A DNA stretch of 64,000 nucleotides. It comes from Fervidicoccaceae archaeon (lineage in GTDB: Archaea; Thermoproteota; Thermoprotei_A; Sulfolobales; Fervidicoccaceae). The position numbers and the translations under genes are program-made. This document shows positions 26,961 through 35,949 of this stretch, piece by piece (within the stretch, counting starts at the first letter, position 1; the number at the start of each line of letters is the position of its first letter). A model generated the notes under the pieces. That model did not search any database. It saw only the letters and a list, made by a program, of their open reading frames with translations, and was not told the origin of the DNA. The stretch spans positions 124,001 through 188,000 of the forward strand of contig JAVYOA010000002.1 of assembly GCA_038734945.1 (NCBI GenBank), given 5' to 3'.

Positions 26961-28226
26961 ATGAGTGTAGGCAAGTTTGATGCAGCAATAGTAGGAGGAG
27001 GACCTGCTGGAACCTCAGCAGCTTACTTTCTAGCAAAAAAGGGGTACCAGGTTATTTTGCTAGAAAGAGGAAAGACCCTTGGAAGCAAGAATGTCTATGG
27101 AGGAAGGATATACAGCAAAATAATAAAGGATCTCTTTCCCGATTTCGAGAAGGATGCGCCTATACATAGGTGGGTAAATAGAGAATTGTTTTCCATTGTT
27201 CAAGGAGGAGATTCTGTAACTCTCTCATATAACTCCAAAGATTCAAAATCTTTCACAGCTAACCTAACTGAATTCTGCTCATGGCTTGGAAAAAAGGCGG
27301 AGGAGGTTGGAGCGAATGTCTTCACCGAAGCAAAGGTCACAGCCCTCAGTAGAGATGGAGAAAAGGTTAATGGTATATATGTTGGTGAAGAGAAGGTTGA
27401 TGCAGATGTTGTAGTAATAGCTGAAGGAGCAAACAGGCTCCTCTCAGAGAAAAGTGGTCTTGCTCCAACCCCCCCTCTTTCCTCTCTGGCCTTAGGAATT
27501 AAGGAGAGCATTAGGCTTGGAAAGGAGAATATTGAAAATAGATTATCTCTACAGGAGGGGGAGGGTGTTTCGTGGATGTTTCTAGGAGATTTCACAGAAG
27601 GTATTCCTGATGGTGGCTTTCTGTACACCTTCAGGGATTACTTGAGTCTTGGAGTAGTTGTTAGTCTTGGAGAAGCAGTTAGCGGAATAAAGGAACAGGC
27701 TTATTTATTCCTTGAGAAGCTCAGGAATCATCCCATGCTTGCAAATATTTTAAGAGGGGGGGAAACAATCGAGTACTCAGCCCACTTGACGATCGTCGAG
27801 CCTACAAGATACATGCCTAAGAAGCTATCTGGAAATGGGTATGCAATAATTGGCGATTCTGCTGGATTGCTTGGAAACCTTGGTTATACTTTCAGAGGAG
27901 TTGACTTTGCTGTTTTCTCCGGATATGCACTTGCTGAATCGTTTGAAAAAATTAGAAATGGGGATTGGGAGAGCTATGAGGAGTTTCTAAAGAGCTCATG
28001 GGTCTATAAGGAAATTCTCAGGTTTTCGAGGGCGCATGATTTAATGAAGGAGAAGAGGATGCTTGAATCCTATCCTTTGCTGCTGAACAAAATAATGAAG
28101 AGCATATTCGATTTGGAGGGACCGGCACCAAAACTGATGGAGGCTGTGCTGGACAACATAAAGAAGTCAAATTTGAGCCCTCTGCTCCTCCTAAGAGATA
28201 TGATTAAGGCTGCGAGGGATCTCTGA
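26961..28226 (+). CDS. fixC: FixC/ETF-quinone oxidoreductase-type flavoprotein
   Basis: A 421-residue FAD protein. The dinucleotide-binding motif AAIVGGGPAGTSAAYFLAKKG is at the N-terminus, followed by an NVYGGRIYSK segment typical of FixC and, near residue 300, GYAIIGDSAGLLGNLGYTFRGVDFA. FixC accepts electrons from the ETF and passes them to quinone with FixX. I chose the ATG at 26961; a GTG at 26946 is in frame but lies at or before the predicted transcription start. The TGATG junction couples it to fixX. Confidence 0.93.
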   Translation: MSVGKFDAAIVGGGPAGTSAAYFLAKKGYQVILLERGKTLGSKNVYGGRIYSKIIKDLFPDFEKDAPIHRWVNRELFSIVQGGDSVTLSYNSKDSKSFTANLTEFCSWLGKKAEEVGANVFTEAKVTALSRDGEKVNGIYVGEEKVDADVVVIAEGANRLLSEKSGLAPTPPLSSLALGIKESIRLGKENIENRLSLQEGEGVSWMFLGDFTEGIPDGGFLYTFRDYLSLGVVVSLGEAVSGIKEQAYLFLEKLRNHPMLANILRGGETIEYSAHLTIVEPTRYMPKKLSGNGYAIIGDSAGLLGNLGYTFRGVDFAVFSGYALAESFEKIRNGDWESYEEFLKSSWVYKEILRFSRAHDLMKEKRMLESYPLLLNKIMKSIFDLEGPAPKLMEAVLDNIKKSNLSPLLLLRDMIKAARDL

Positions 28227-28522
28227 TGCAGGTGGAAACTAAAAAAATCAGAACTATAGATGAAATAATGAAGAACAACAAGTGGATCGTGGATGAAAAA
28301 CCACACATAATAGTTGATTATGAGAAGTGCGGCAAATGCGACAAAAAGCTGTGTGTCGATCTATGTCCAGCAGGATGCTACACATTGCTGGCAGATGGAA
28401 GATTGAGCTTCAGCTATGAGGGCTGCCTTGAGTGCGGAACTTGCAGGCTGATATGCCCTAATGAGGCTATAAGCTGGAACTATCCAGAAGGAGGAAAAGG
28501 GATCCAGTATAGATATGGATAG
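28226..28522 (+). CDS. fixX: FixX-type ferredoxin-like protein
   Basis: A 98-residue protein with two [4Fe-4S] motifs: C35, C38, C43 and C47 (KCGKCDKKLCVDLCPAG, wider third spacing) and C67, C70, C73 and C77 (CLECGTCRLICP, standard). The C-terminal PEGGKGIQYRYG is the usual FixX ending. It forms the electron exit to quinone with FixC in FixABCX complexes. Its ATG overlaps the fixC stop; the next gene, priL, begins within ten bases and is unrelated in function. Confidence 0.93.
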   Translation: MQVETKKIRTIDEIMKNNKWIVDEKPHIIVDYEKCGKCDKKLCVDLCPAGCYTLLADGRLSFSYEGCLECGTCRLICPNEAISWNYPEGGKGIQYRYG

Positions 28523-28531
28523 GTGCTTCTT

Positions 28532-29671
28532 TTGAGCTCATATGCAAGGAAAGGGCTTAGACTGCTCAGATATCCTTTCTTAATAGATGATATCATGGAT
28601 TATCTGAAAAAGAGGAACTATCTCCCCTCATCTGTGAATATAGCTGAAGCAGTGTCCCTTCTTGGAGCAGGAAGCAGAACAAAGGAAATAGTTGAGGACT
28701 CTATTAAGTTCAATCATTACAGAATTGAGGATGAGGAGACTAAGCTCCCCATGGAGGCGCTGGCTTTTCATGTTGCTCTTTTGCTAATGGTCAGAATAGG
28801 AGGAAAGTGGCTGGCAAATAGGTTAGCTGTCTCAGTGTCAAAGGCCTATAGGGGGGAGCTCCAGCAATTAGATAGAAGAGAGCTCGAAATTTTAGCTGAA
28901 CTTCTGGGCATAAAATCAAAATACCATGAATATGCAGAATCGGTCAAGCTGAAGTCGAAAATTCTGAGAGGATCCTTTGTCGAACAAAGCTTTCCGATAT
29001 CTCTCAGCTATACTGAATATTTGAGAGCGGCCCACAGATTAATGGGAGATGCTCGATGGAAACTATCCAATCAAATGCTAGTAGGGGGAAAAGTTTACCT
29101 AGACAGGAGAAGGTTTGAAAGGATCCTCGAGGAAAGAATTGCTGAAAAAATTTCCTATATTGCTGAGAAGTATTTGGAGCTCACAAAGGTACCTGAGCTT
29201 CCAAGCCCACTAAGGGAAATAGAATCCAGCTTGAAGGAATCATTGGGGAAAATAATAGAAAGTAAAGAAAAGTCTTCTTTAAACAATGTGGGAAAGCTCC
29301 CAATTTCATACGAATCCTTCCCTCCATGTATAAAGAAAATATATGAGAGAGCAACCTCAGGTGAGAACCTGAGTCATGCTGAGAGATTTTCCCTTGCAAC
29401 ATTCATGCTTTCGCTGGGCGTAAACGAAGAAGCTCTTCTTGAGATATTTAAGCATTCTCCAGATTACAATGAAAAGATAGCGAGGTACCAAGTGGAGCAC
29501 TTAATGGGAAAAAGAGGCAGCAAAACGAAATACAAGCCATATAGCTGTGCGAAAATGAGGACGCTCTCGCTCTGCGTGGCCGATTGTGGGACAAAAACGC
29601 CTATGCAGAAGTATTACATCAATTTGAAGGGAGGAAGGAAAAGCATTGAAAATAAGGGTAGTCCTGTTTGA
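28532..29671 (+). CDS. priL: DNA primase large subunit PriL
   Basis: About 379 residues. The N-terminal helical domain is followed by the conserved iron-sulfur domain: PPCIKKIYERA (cysteine about 266), then YSCAKMRTLSLCVADCG (339, 348 and 352) and the closing TPMQKYY. PriL binds PriS and regulates primer start and length. The TTG at 28532 has AGGTG five bases upstream; a GTG at 28523 immediately after the fixX stop is the alternative. Cotranscription with fixCX is likely from the spacing but has no obvious meaning. Confidence 0.93.
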   Translation: MSSYARKGLRLLRYPFLIDDIMDYLKKRNYLPSSVNIAEAVSLLGAGSRTKEIVEDSIKFNHYRIEDEETKLPMEALAFHVALLLMVRIGGKWLANRLAVSVSKAYRGELQQLDRRELEILAELLGIKSKYHEYAESVKLKSKILRGSFVEQSFPISLSYTEYLRAAHRLMGDARWKLSNQMLVGGKVYLDRRRFERILEERIAEKISYIAEKYLELTKVPELPSPLREIESSLKESLGKIIESKEKSSLNNVGKLPISYESFPPCIKKIYERATSGENLSHAERFSLATFMLSLGVNEEALLEIFKHSPDYNEKIARYQVEHLMGKRGSKTKYKPYSCAKMRTLSLCVADCGTKTPMQKYYINLKGGRKSIENKGSPV

Positions 29672-30254
29672 TTTCGATGGAACAGTAATAGATACTATGG
29701 GAGAATATGCAGAATCTGCCAGTAATATATTAAGTGAGGAAACTGGAATCGATAAGGAAAGGGCAAAAGAACTGTACTTGAGAACTGCTGGAAGGGATTT
29801 TTTCACTCAGTTAAGGCTGATTGGATTTGAAGGAGGGGTTGCCCAGAGAGCATACATGAGATTTATTGAGGAAAAGAGAAAAATTTTAAGGAAAAAAGCT
29901 ATTTCATCCTATGCCATCGAACTCATCAATGATATCAAGAAGATGGGAATAATAGCTGCTCTTTCCACGAACAACGAGTGCAGCTTAATTTACGAAATTC
30001 CTGGTATCCATGCTTTCAGCGAAATCCTCTGTTTCGACGGCTTGGATTTCAGAAAAGGATACCCCCATCTGAAGAAGCTTCAGGAGAAATATTCTGTTAG
30101 AGAGGAGGAAATTCTTTTCATTGGAGACAGCGATTATGATATTGATACGTACAGCCAGCTTGGCTTGAAAAGCCTGAAAACGAAAGGTATTTTTGATGAG
30201 CATGAGGCTAAAAGATTATTGGAGGAAATCAAGAGGATTGCAGATGGTTTGTAG
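29646..30254 (+). CDS. HAD-superfamily hydrolase
   Basis: A 202-residue phosphatase-like protein with the four HAD motifs: VLFDFDGTVIDTM (nucleophile D), ALSTNNE (motif II Thr), the lysine in FRKGYPHLKKLQ (motif III) and FIGDSDYDIDTYSQLG (motif IV). The helical cap of about 75 residues after motif I places it with phosphoglycolate phosphatase or beta-phosphoglucomutase-like subfamily I; substrate unknown. It starts at a TTG inside the last 26 bases of priL, so translation is probably coupled. Confidence 0.88.
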   Translation: MKIRVVLFDFDGTVIDTMGEYAESASNILSEETGIDKERAKELYLRTAGRDFFTQLRLIGFEGGVAQRAYMRFIEEKRKILRKKAISSYAIELINDIKKMGIIAALSTNNECSLIYEIPGIHAFSEILCFDGLDFRKGYPHLKKLQEKYSVREEEILFIGDSDYDIDTYSQLGLKSLKTKGIFDEHEAKRLLEEIKRIADGL

Positions 30255-30756
30255 GAAAAATAGAGGCAGGGCCGTTTCGGAAATTGTAGGTATTCTCTTG
30301 GCTACCTTAGTAGTTATATCTATAGGGACAGTGTTTATCCTTAGACTAAAAGATGTTCAAGCTTCCTGGTCCTCAGTAATACAGAATCTTATTGGAAATG
30401 CCAACTATATAAAGACCGAGCCGAATTTTGGAATTGTCTATTCATATTTGAATATAACGAGTAACTCCTTAGATGTATTTCTCAACATTGCTCCTGGAAC
30501 TTTGACGATATCTTCAATATACATCAATGGATATAGGATAAACCAGCCCCAGGTTACAATTCTCGTTGATGGACAGCCTGTAGCAATTAGCCAAAGCGGT
30601 GAGTTCTCTCTCCTAGGGGGAGATGCTCATAGGATAACAATACTCTTGAGTCAATCTCAAATCAATCAGATATCTTCACAGGGAACGAATTTATTGATAA
30701 AAATAGTGAGTAAAGCTGGGATAGAGCAAAGCTCCACATTGGTAGTTCTGTCTTAG
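30244..30756 (+). CDS. Type IV pilin-like / archaellin-like secreted protein
   Basis: A 170-residue protein with a short basic N-terminus (MVCRKNRGRAVSEIVGILL) and one strongly hydrophobic helix, the pattern of archaeal class III signal peptides cleaved by PibD-type peptidase before the hydrophobic segment. The rest is beta-rich with many N, S, T and Q residues, as in surface pilin globular domains. The ATG at 30244 overlaps the HAD gene by 11 bases and follows GAGG at seven bases. No partner ATPase or membrane platform gene lies nearby, so it may be an orphan pilin or a membrane-anchored surface protein. Confidence 0.72.
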   Translation: MVCRKNRGRAVSEIVGILLATLVVISIGTVFILRLKDVQASWSSVIQNLIGNANYIKTEPNFGIVYSYLNITSNSLDVFLNIAPGTLTISSIYINGYRINQPQVTILVDGQPVAISQSGEFSLLGGDAHRITILLSQSQINQISSQGTNLLIKIVSKAGIEQSSTLVVLS

Positions 30757-30810
30757 AGCGCAGAGCAACCCAAACATACTTTTATAATTACGCTATAATT
30801 CCATTTTAAT

Positions 30811-31236
30811 TTAGAATGAATGACAGCAACTCGCTATAGTTTCATATAGATAATCCTTTAGGTTTGAATCAACCCTGCTTGCTAGTTTCCTCACTTTTCT
30901 CGCATTAACAAGCTTACCATGTGGTCTGAGACCTCCTCTCTGTGAGCGAGGTATGTGGAGCAATTCGTGAACTGCTATCTCTGCCAGTTCATTGGATCCC
31001 AGACCATCTACCCTCTCACACAGAAACTCTATGGTATACATTGGGGGAACAGAATGGGCAATCTGTATGGGAATGGGAAGACCAAATATCCTTGCATAGG
31101 CTTTTGCTCTAGCTCCACGGCTTACAACCACGCCTATTTTCGCTTTCATATCAATGCCTATTTCTCTTGCTATTTGAATCATTACGCTTCCTGCTATGTC
31201 ACATGTTTTATACCTAATTCTCAGCAACGATATCAT
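30811..31236 (-). CDS. Putative metallopeptidase-like protein with HELLH motif
   Basis: A 141-residue protein resembling the small archaeal predicted metallopeptidases (COG4900-like). It has HELLH at residues 90-94 inside AEIAVHELLHIPRSQRG and a further histidine in GLRPHGKLV (about 106), a possible third zinc ligand. Two cysteines precede the C-terminus. No signal peptide, so probably cytoplasmic. A proteolytic activity is unproven. A palindromic CTTATATAAG near 31342 could be its promoter, about 105 bases upstream of the ATG. Confidence 0.65.
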   Translation of the reverse strand: MISLLRIRYKTCDIAGSVMIQIAREIGIDMKAKIGVVVSRGARAKAYARIFGLPIPIQIAHSVPPMYTIEFLCERVDGLGSNELAEIAVHELLHIPRSQRGGLRPHGKLVNARKVRKLASRVDSNLKDYLYETIASCCHSF

Positions 31237-31355
31237 CTCTTCGGGATTTCATTATACTTACTTTGAAAGAAAAAGGTTTTTCAATGAATAAAGTGCTCTC
31301 ATCCTTTTGAATTCCATATCTATGTTTGAAAGGCCATTCTTATATAAGGAGAAAA

Positions 31356-32423
31356 CTAGATACCTAATGTTCTGAGTAAGTCGAAGAAGAACCCGCTTTT
31401 TCCCAAGGCTCTTCTCAGAGCTTCTTGGGTAAAATCTCCCAGTCCAAATTTCACTAGCCATTCTTTTGGAACGCTCTTCATGAGCTTCCTCCTGAGCTCT
31501 CTAGGCATCTTTCTCAGGCTTCTGAGAACTCTTGCTTGAAGCCGATTTGCAAAATAGAGATGGGATCCTTCCATTAATTTCCTGTAGTTGATGTTGTTGT
31601 TTATTGATTCATATAGAATTCTTGAGCTCATCATAGATGTTCTTATTCCTTCCCCCGTCAGGGGGAAAACAGAGCCTATCGACTCACCTACTGCGAACAC
31701 CCTTTCTACTGGATTGGTTTTTTCTAGCTCTATGCCTCCAGAGATTATCTGTGCCCCTCTAATTCTTTTCACTATGTTGGAATTCAGAGCACCCTTCAAT
31801 CGAGGGTCACTTCCAATAAATGCAGTTAGTCTATCTATTAGGGAATAGAAGTTTTCCTGCCCTCCAACCCCCACATTTATTCCTTTTTCTCCCCAAGGAA
31901 AGATCCAATAATATCCAAGCAATGAAGTATCAAAATGGATCTCGATCATATCCTCTTCAAAATTTGTGTTTGTTTTTTCAAGTGTGACCTCAACAGCATT
32001 GATTCTGTCCCTGCTTGCCAGGCTCCAATATATTCCGTTGGATATTACCACATAAGCATTATTCAAGCTTTTCAGCTTTGAAGGATAATCCTCATACTTC
32101 TTCTTCACGACATCTATTCCTTCAAGAAGATAAGAAATTAGTCCCTCCTTATCTACTGTCCATCCCCACAGCTCTCCTCTATTTTCTGCTTTAAGCTCAC
32201 CATCTATGAATGCTCTATAGCCTCTGATTTTGCTCAAAACAAATTCATCGGGTATATTTAGTAGAGATTCAATTTGCTTTGGAACTCCCATTCCACATGG
32301 TTTTGTTGAATACCTTGGCATACTTTCGTAAACGCTTACTTTATATCCAGAATCGCTGAGTAATCGGGCAAGAAAGGCTCCTGAAGGTCCTCCTCCAATT
32401 ACAATGAAATTATCTTCTCCCAA
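31356..32423 (-). CDS. Geranylgeranyl reductase family FAD-dependent oxidoreductase
   Basis: A 355-residue flavoprotein with the FAD motif VIGGGPSGAFLARLLSDSGY at the N-terminus, the PCGMGVPKQ segment (CG motif near residue 43) and GEGIRTSMMSSRILYESI near residue 265. Members of this family saturate the geranylgeranyl chains of archaeal lipids or related isoprenoids. It overlaps the upstream prenyl synthase by 25 bases, which supports a lipid or isoprenoid role. The TTG at 32423 is preceded by GGGGGT at five bases. Confidence 0.88.
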   Translation of the reverse strand: MGEDNFIVIGGGPSGAFLARLLSDSGYKVSVYESMPRYSTKPCGMGVPKQIESLLNIPDEFVLSKIRGYRAFIDGELKAENRGELWGWTVDKEGLISYLLEGIDVVKKKYEDYPSKLKSLNNAYVVISNGIYWSLASRDRINAVEVTLEKTNTNFEEDMIEIHFDTSLLGYYWIFPWGEKGINVGVGGQENFYSLIDRLTAFIGSDPRLKGALNSNIVKRIRGAQIISGGIELEKTNPVERVFAVGESIGSVFPLTGEGIRTSMMSSRILYESINNNINYRKLMEGSHLYFANRLQARVLRSLRKMPRELRRKLMKSVPKEWLVKFGLGDFTQEALRRALGKSGFFFDLLRTLGI

Positions 32424-33301
32424 CTTAGACCCCCTTCCTCAAGGATCTTATTAGCAACGAACAAAGGCAGTTTTTCCATGACTTCGGATAGCTTTGCTTC
32501 TCCAGCATGACTAGCAATTTCTCTTGTTCTGTTAAGAAAAGAACTCAGCCACGGCTTGGCCTTTTCAATAAGTGTATTCCAATCGGACTTCTCTCCTTCG
32601 ATTTTAAGCCAGCTCATCATTTTATCAGCAAATGGAGGTTTCGCCCGAGACTTCTCAAAATACTCTCTTATATCGAGAATATCATCACTTATCTGATATA
32701 TGTAGCCTAAATACAAGCCGTAGTCTCTGAAGGTTATCAATAAATCCTTCCTCCCGGAAGCAATAGCAGACAGCATCAGGCTGAGTTGGAACAAGCTAGA
32801 TGTCTTCAAAGCAATTATTTCCAAGTACGTTCTCTTTGTTTCAAAAACATCTGCTATTTCTCCTCTTGTAACTTTTAGCCAAGTATCTACAACAAGCTTG
32901 ACAGCATCAAAGCCAAGATATTCGACGCCTTTTATTGCAAGAGGGATAAGTAAATTGCTAACAAGAACAGTCTTTGAGAGACCTTTCGCTATCCAAGCTG
33001 ATGGTCTTCCTCTCCTCATAACATCTTCATCAATTATGTCATCAATTGCTAAGCTGCACGAATGAACTAGCTCCAATGATGCAGCAGCAGGGATACCGTA
33101 TTCGTAATCTCCTTTCAGCAACTTCAGGAAATAAAGCATCAGCAATCCTCTTATTCTCTTTCCACCCTCGGATATGTATTTGGATACCTCAATGGCCTCT
33201 GTATCCACATCCCTCTCAAGTAGTGAGTTCAAAAATTCATCTAATACCGGCCTGTTCATCTCGAAAAAATCCTCAATCTCGTTTGATAGCACTCTGCTCA
33301 T
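32399..33301 (-). CDS. Polyprenyl diphosphate synthase (geranylgeranyl diphosphate synthase-like)
   Basis: A 300-residue trans-isoprenyl diphosphate synthase. Both aspartate-rich motifs are present: DDIID in SLAIDDIIDEDVMRRGRPS and DDILD in YQISDDILDIREYF. The residues before the first motif are small, consistent with a long-chain product such as C20, used for ether lipids. The conserved basic region GGKRIRG is near residue 47. I used the ATG at 33301; a TTG at 33325 is in frame without a site. Overlaps the reductase gene. Confidence 0.9.
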   Translation of the reverse strand: MSRVLSNEIEDFFEMNRPVLDEFLNSLLERDVDTEAIEVSKYISEGGKRIRGLLMLYFLKLLKGDYEYGIPAAASLELVHSCSLAIDDIIDEDVMRRGRPSAWIAKGLSKTVLVSNLLIPLAIKGVEYLGFDAVKLVVDTWLKVTRGEIADVFETKRTYLEIIALKTSSLFQLSLMLSAIASGRKDLLITFRDYGLYLGYIYQISDDILDIREYFEKSRAKPPFADKMMSWLKIEGEKSDWNTLIEKAKPWLSSFLNRTREIASHAGEAKLSEVMEKLPLFVANKILEEGGLSWEKIISL

Positions 33302-33575
33302 CCTGCTCCACTCAGATATATTCAAAAAGGTTCTGAAAAAATTAATGTATAAATGGCTTTTTTTAATGTTTGTTTAGTTCCAGATTCTAAAATAGCAATA
33401 GACTGGTTTTAAAGCTTCGGATCGTTCTTTTTCTTTTATTCAAATAAGATGTAAAAGAGTTAGTTAAATTTCTTGAGATGTCAAGTGATTTTTCATTCTC
33501 AGTGAGAGAGCTCATAATCATAGGCAGATTTACTGCCTCATCCGGTTTGCTTATCATCATTGCTCTCAAGATATC

Positions 33576-34688
33576 TCACTGAATGGGAGTAAAGGTAATT
33601 GATGAGAGTATCAGGAGAAGTGTGAAGATCTGTACAAAGAAGTTCAGCGTTTTTGCAGTATTCCCGCTGAACTTCCAAGCTATTATATCATTCACAAGCT
33701 TTCCTCCATCTGTTATGAAAATTGGTGCTGCGTTTATTATAGCGAGGCTTATGTTTATGATGTATAAGTAGAAAAGCAGATTGGTTAGAGGGAAGTAAAG
33801 AAAGTCTGGAATAGGAGATGGGGCTCTTGCCTGCTCCACTGTAATTCCTATTCTTGAGAAATTTGATGGCTTGTAGACCAATTTCCAAAAAGTCGTATTG
33901 GTCTTCGGATCATATACAGTTATATTAAACGTTGCTGAAACATTAGCATATTTTGATATAATTGGAGATATGTCTCCAGGAGTTGCTATTTGAGTTCCAT
34001 TTATAGCCAATATTACAAGTCCTGGGTTCAAGCCAGCTTGCTGGGCTGGATATCCATCATCTGTGGAAACAATCGAGGCGCCTGGAATGGCTACAGATAT
34101 TTGTGAGAGAACAAGAAGAAAAATGAGTCCGGCTATAAAATTAGAAGCTGGTCCAGCAGAGAGAACCTGAGCCCTTTTCAGTCTTCCAGCTGAATTGAAT
34201 TTCTCCTCGTCGGGCTCAACAAAGGCTGCTGGTATGAATATCGATAATATGAAACCAACAGACTTTATTGGAATCCCTACAGCTCTTGAAGCGATAGCAT
34301 GGGCTAGCTCATGAATTGTTGCTGATATTCCTATAGAGAAAAGAACGTATATTATTGCCGTTCCAGTTATGGTAATCCCAGGTATTATTGGGACTAGGCC
34401 GCCGGTGGCCTGTGTTGATATAAATCGGCTTGCTACAACACCTAGTATTGTATAGTAAAAGAGGAAGAGAGAGAGAAAAGTCAGGAGAATTCCTGCATAT
34501 AGAAAGGGCCTCAGCCATTTCTTTCCTGCTATCCTCTCGAGGAAGGATAGAGTTGTTTCCTTTTTATAAATAATCATAATGGGATTAACTTGTAGATCTT
34601 TCATTCTCTTTTTAAGAAAATTGAATATTAGAAGGATGGTTCCCCAGTATAAAGCTATTGCCCCTACTATTTCTAAAGTTGTTGCCAT
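33576..34688 (-). CDS. Site-2 protease family membrane metalloprotease with PDZ-like domain
   Basis: A 370-residue M50 protease. The zinc motif HELAH is at residues 126-130 in a membrane helix, the second site NAAPIFITDGGKL near 318-330 corresponds to the LDG motif, and a PDZ-like segment (DDGYPAQQAGLNPGLVILAINGTQI, given by its ends) lies between. Such proteases cut membrane-spanning regulators to release signals. About seven helices. It follows the disulfide oxidoreductase gene after 27 bases. Confidence 0.88.
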   Translation of the reverse strand: MATTLEIVGAIALYWGTILLIFNFLKKRMKDLQVNPIMIIYKKETTLSFLERIAGKKWLRPFLYAGILLTFLSLFLFYYTILGVVASRFISTQATGGLVPIIPGITITGTAIIYVLFSIGISATIHELAHAIASRAVGIPIKSVGFILSIFIPAAFVEPDEEKFNSAGRLKRAQVLSAGPASNFIAGLIFLLVLSQISVAIPGASIVSTDDGYPAQQAGLNPGLVILAINGTQIATPGDISPIISKYANVSATFNITVYDPKTNTTFWKLVYKPSNFSRIGITVEQARAPSPIPDFLYFPLTNLLFYLYIINISLAIINAAPIFITDGGKLVNDIIAWKFSGNTAKTLNFFVQIFTLLLILSSITFTPIQ

Positions 34689-34715
34689 GAGCTATCCGCA
34701 TATTAATTCTCGCTT

Positions 34716-35432
34716 TCACTCTTTTATAATTTCGACTATTCTTCTCAACAGATCCTCCTCATATGGCAATCCAACAAATGCGGGCTCTCCATTTATTGCT
34801 ATTGCAGGTACACTCATCACGTTGTATTTGTCCGCTATATCTGGGTTCTCATATGCCTCCACTGTGTCAGCTCTTATGCTGCTACCCCCCTGCTTAAATG
34901 ACTCAAATGCGAACATATTAGCCAGCAGTGCAGCATAGGGGCAGTATGGACAGCTGGGGGTTATTACCACTTCTATGTGAACTGGCTTCCCTAGCTTTGC
35001 TATCTCCTTTTTCGTTTTTTCCTCCAATCCTGATTCATTCTCGCTTATTCTTATTATCGTTTCAACAAGGCTCCTTATTTCTTCTCCAGAAGGTATGCCC
35101 AGATACCTAATTCTCCCATCGAGAAACGCCACTGTAGGAGTTCTATCAACTTTGTATTTTTGAAACTCCTGAGGATTTGCATCCTTATCGTATACCTCAT
35201 AGCTTAGCAGTTTCTTTCCATTAACAGTAGGAGCAGCCTTGACGAAGTTCTCAATGAGCTTAATAGTTTCCCTGCAGTAGTAACAGTTTTTCCTTACAAA
35301 TATCTTTACATTGACCTCAGATTTCATATCTCTTAGCGCTTCCCCCAGAGCTTCCATAGTCTCTTCGTCTAGATCTCCTCCAGGAACCATTGGGTTTTCC
35401 GTATCAAGTTCTGTTATCTCATTGGATTCCAT
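34716..35432 (-). CDS. pdo: Protein disulfide oxidoreductase (two thioredoxin-fold units)
   Basis: A 238-residue protein with two thioredoxin-fold units and two CxxC sites: CYYC (cysteines 50 and 53) and CPYC (161 and 164). This is the thermophile-specific PDO, which forms and shuffles disulfides in the cytoplasm of hyperthermophiles. The ATG at 35432 has GGTG six bases upstream; a start six codons further upstream is less likely. The first 35 residues are acidic and probably extended beyond the usual family start. Confidence 0.92.
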   Translation of the reverse strand: MESNEITELDTENPMVPGGDLDEETMEALGEALRDMKSEVNVKIFVRKNCYYCRETIKLIENFVKAAPTVNGKKLLSYEVYDKDANPQEFQKYKVDRTPTVAFLDGRIRYLGIPSGEEIRSLVETIIRISENESGLEEKTKKEIAKLGKPVHIEVVITPSCPYCPYAALLANMFAFESFKQGGSSIRADTVEAYENPDIADKYNVMSVPAIAINGEPAFVGLPYEEDLLRRIVEIIKE

Positions 35433-35597
35433 TGCCAACACCGCGAACAATCTTTTTTAAAAATAAGAAGATTTTAAGCTTTAAGTATTGTTTTTTTAAC
35501 ACTCAATCGCTTTATAAAAATGAGATGCACAATAGAGTTCTCAGTATATACAAGAAGTTTAATTTAATAAAATAGACTTTAAACTGGGAATTGAAAT

Positions 35598-35933
35598 ATG
35601 CTGTTGACATGTAACAGCAAAAAAATAGCTCTAGTCCATTCATCAATTAGATCTTGCTTAGCGGAAATTCTGTTAAGTAGAGGGTTATCTGCTAGTAAGG
35701 CTGGTAGGCTTCTCAGGATCTCTGGCTCAGCTGTTATGTATTACAGAAAGGGGAGTCGGGGTGGACTTCTAAAGAAAAGCATAATGGAAAATCCGAAATA
35801 TAGAAAAGCGCTGGAGGAAATAGCAGATCTGCTTATAGAGGATGACGAGAAGGGGGTTCTCTATCCATTAATAGAGGAAAGCATTTGCAGGCTATGTAAA
35901 GATGTAAGAAAAAACGTGCTTGTTGAAGATTGA
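35598..35933 (+). CDS. Predicted transcriptional regulator, helix-turn-helix (COG2522-like)
   Basis: A 111-residue protein with an N-terminal helix-turn-helix (SCLAEILLSRGLSASKAGRLL, then RISGSAVMYYRKGSRGG, about residues 18-54) of the type in archaeal COG2522 regulators. The C-terminal half is helical and ends with a CRLCKDVRK stretch that might bind metal. It diverges from the PDO gene. An AT-rich element at about 35562-35572 could place transcription close to the ATG, giving a leaderless mRNA. Confidence 0.78.
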   Translation: MLLTCNSKKIALVHSSIRSCLAEILLSRGLSASKAGRLLRISGSAVMYYRKGSRGGLLKKSIMENPKYRKALEEIADLLIEDDEKGVLYPLIEESICRLCKDVRKNVLVED

Positions 35934-35949
35934 AATATAGGTACCTAGC

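Noticed and set aside
31258-31461. Open frame on the minus strand overlapping the end of the reductase gene, ending with a 19-residue basic peptide (MEFKRMRALYSLKNLFLSK).
   Set aside because: Most of it is a shadow of the reductase; the short tail has no ribosome binding site, and a leader peptide role is unsupported.
33387-33560. A possible 57-residue protein on the minus strand after the site-2 protease, with ATGATGA at its start that also resembles a C box.
   Set aside because: No family likeness, weak ribosome binding site, and as a guide RNA it lacks a D' box and closing stem. The 270-base gap 33302-33575 holds nothing else I can support.
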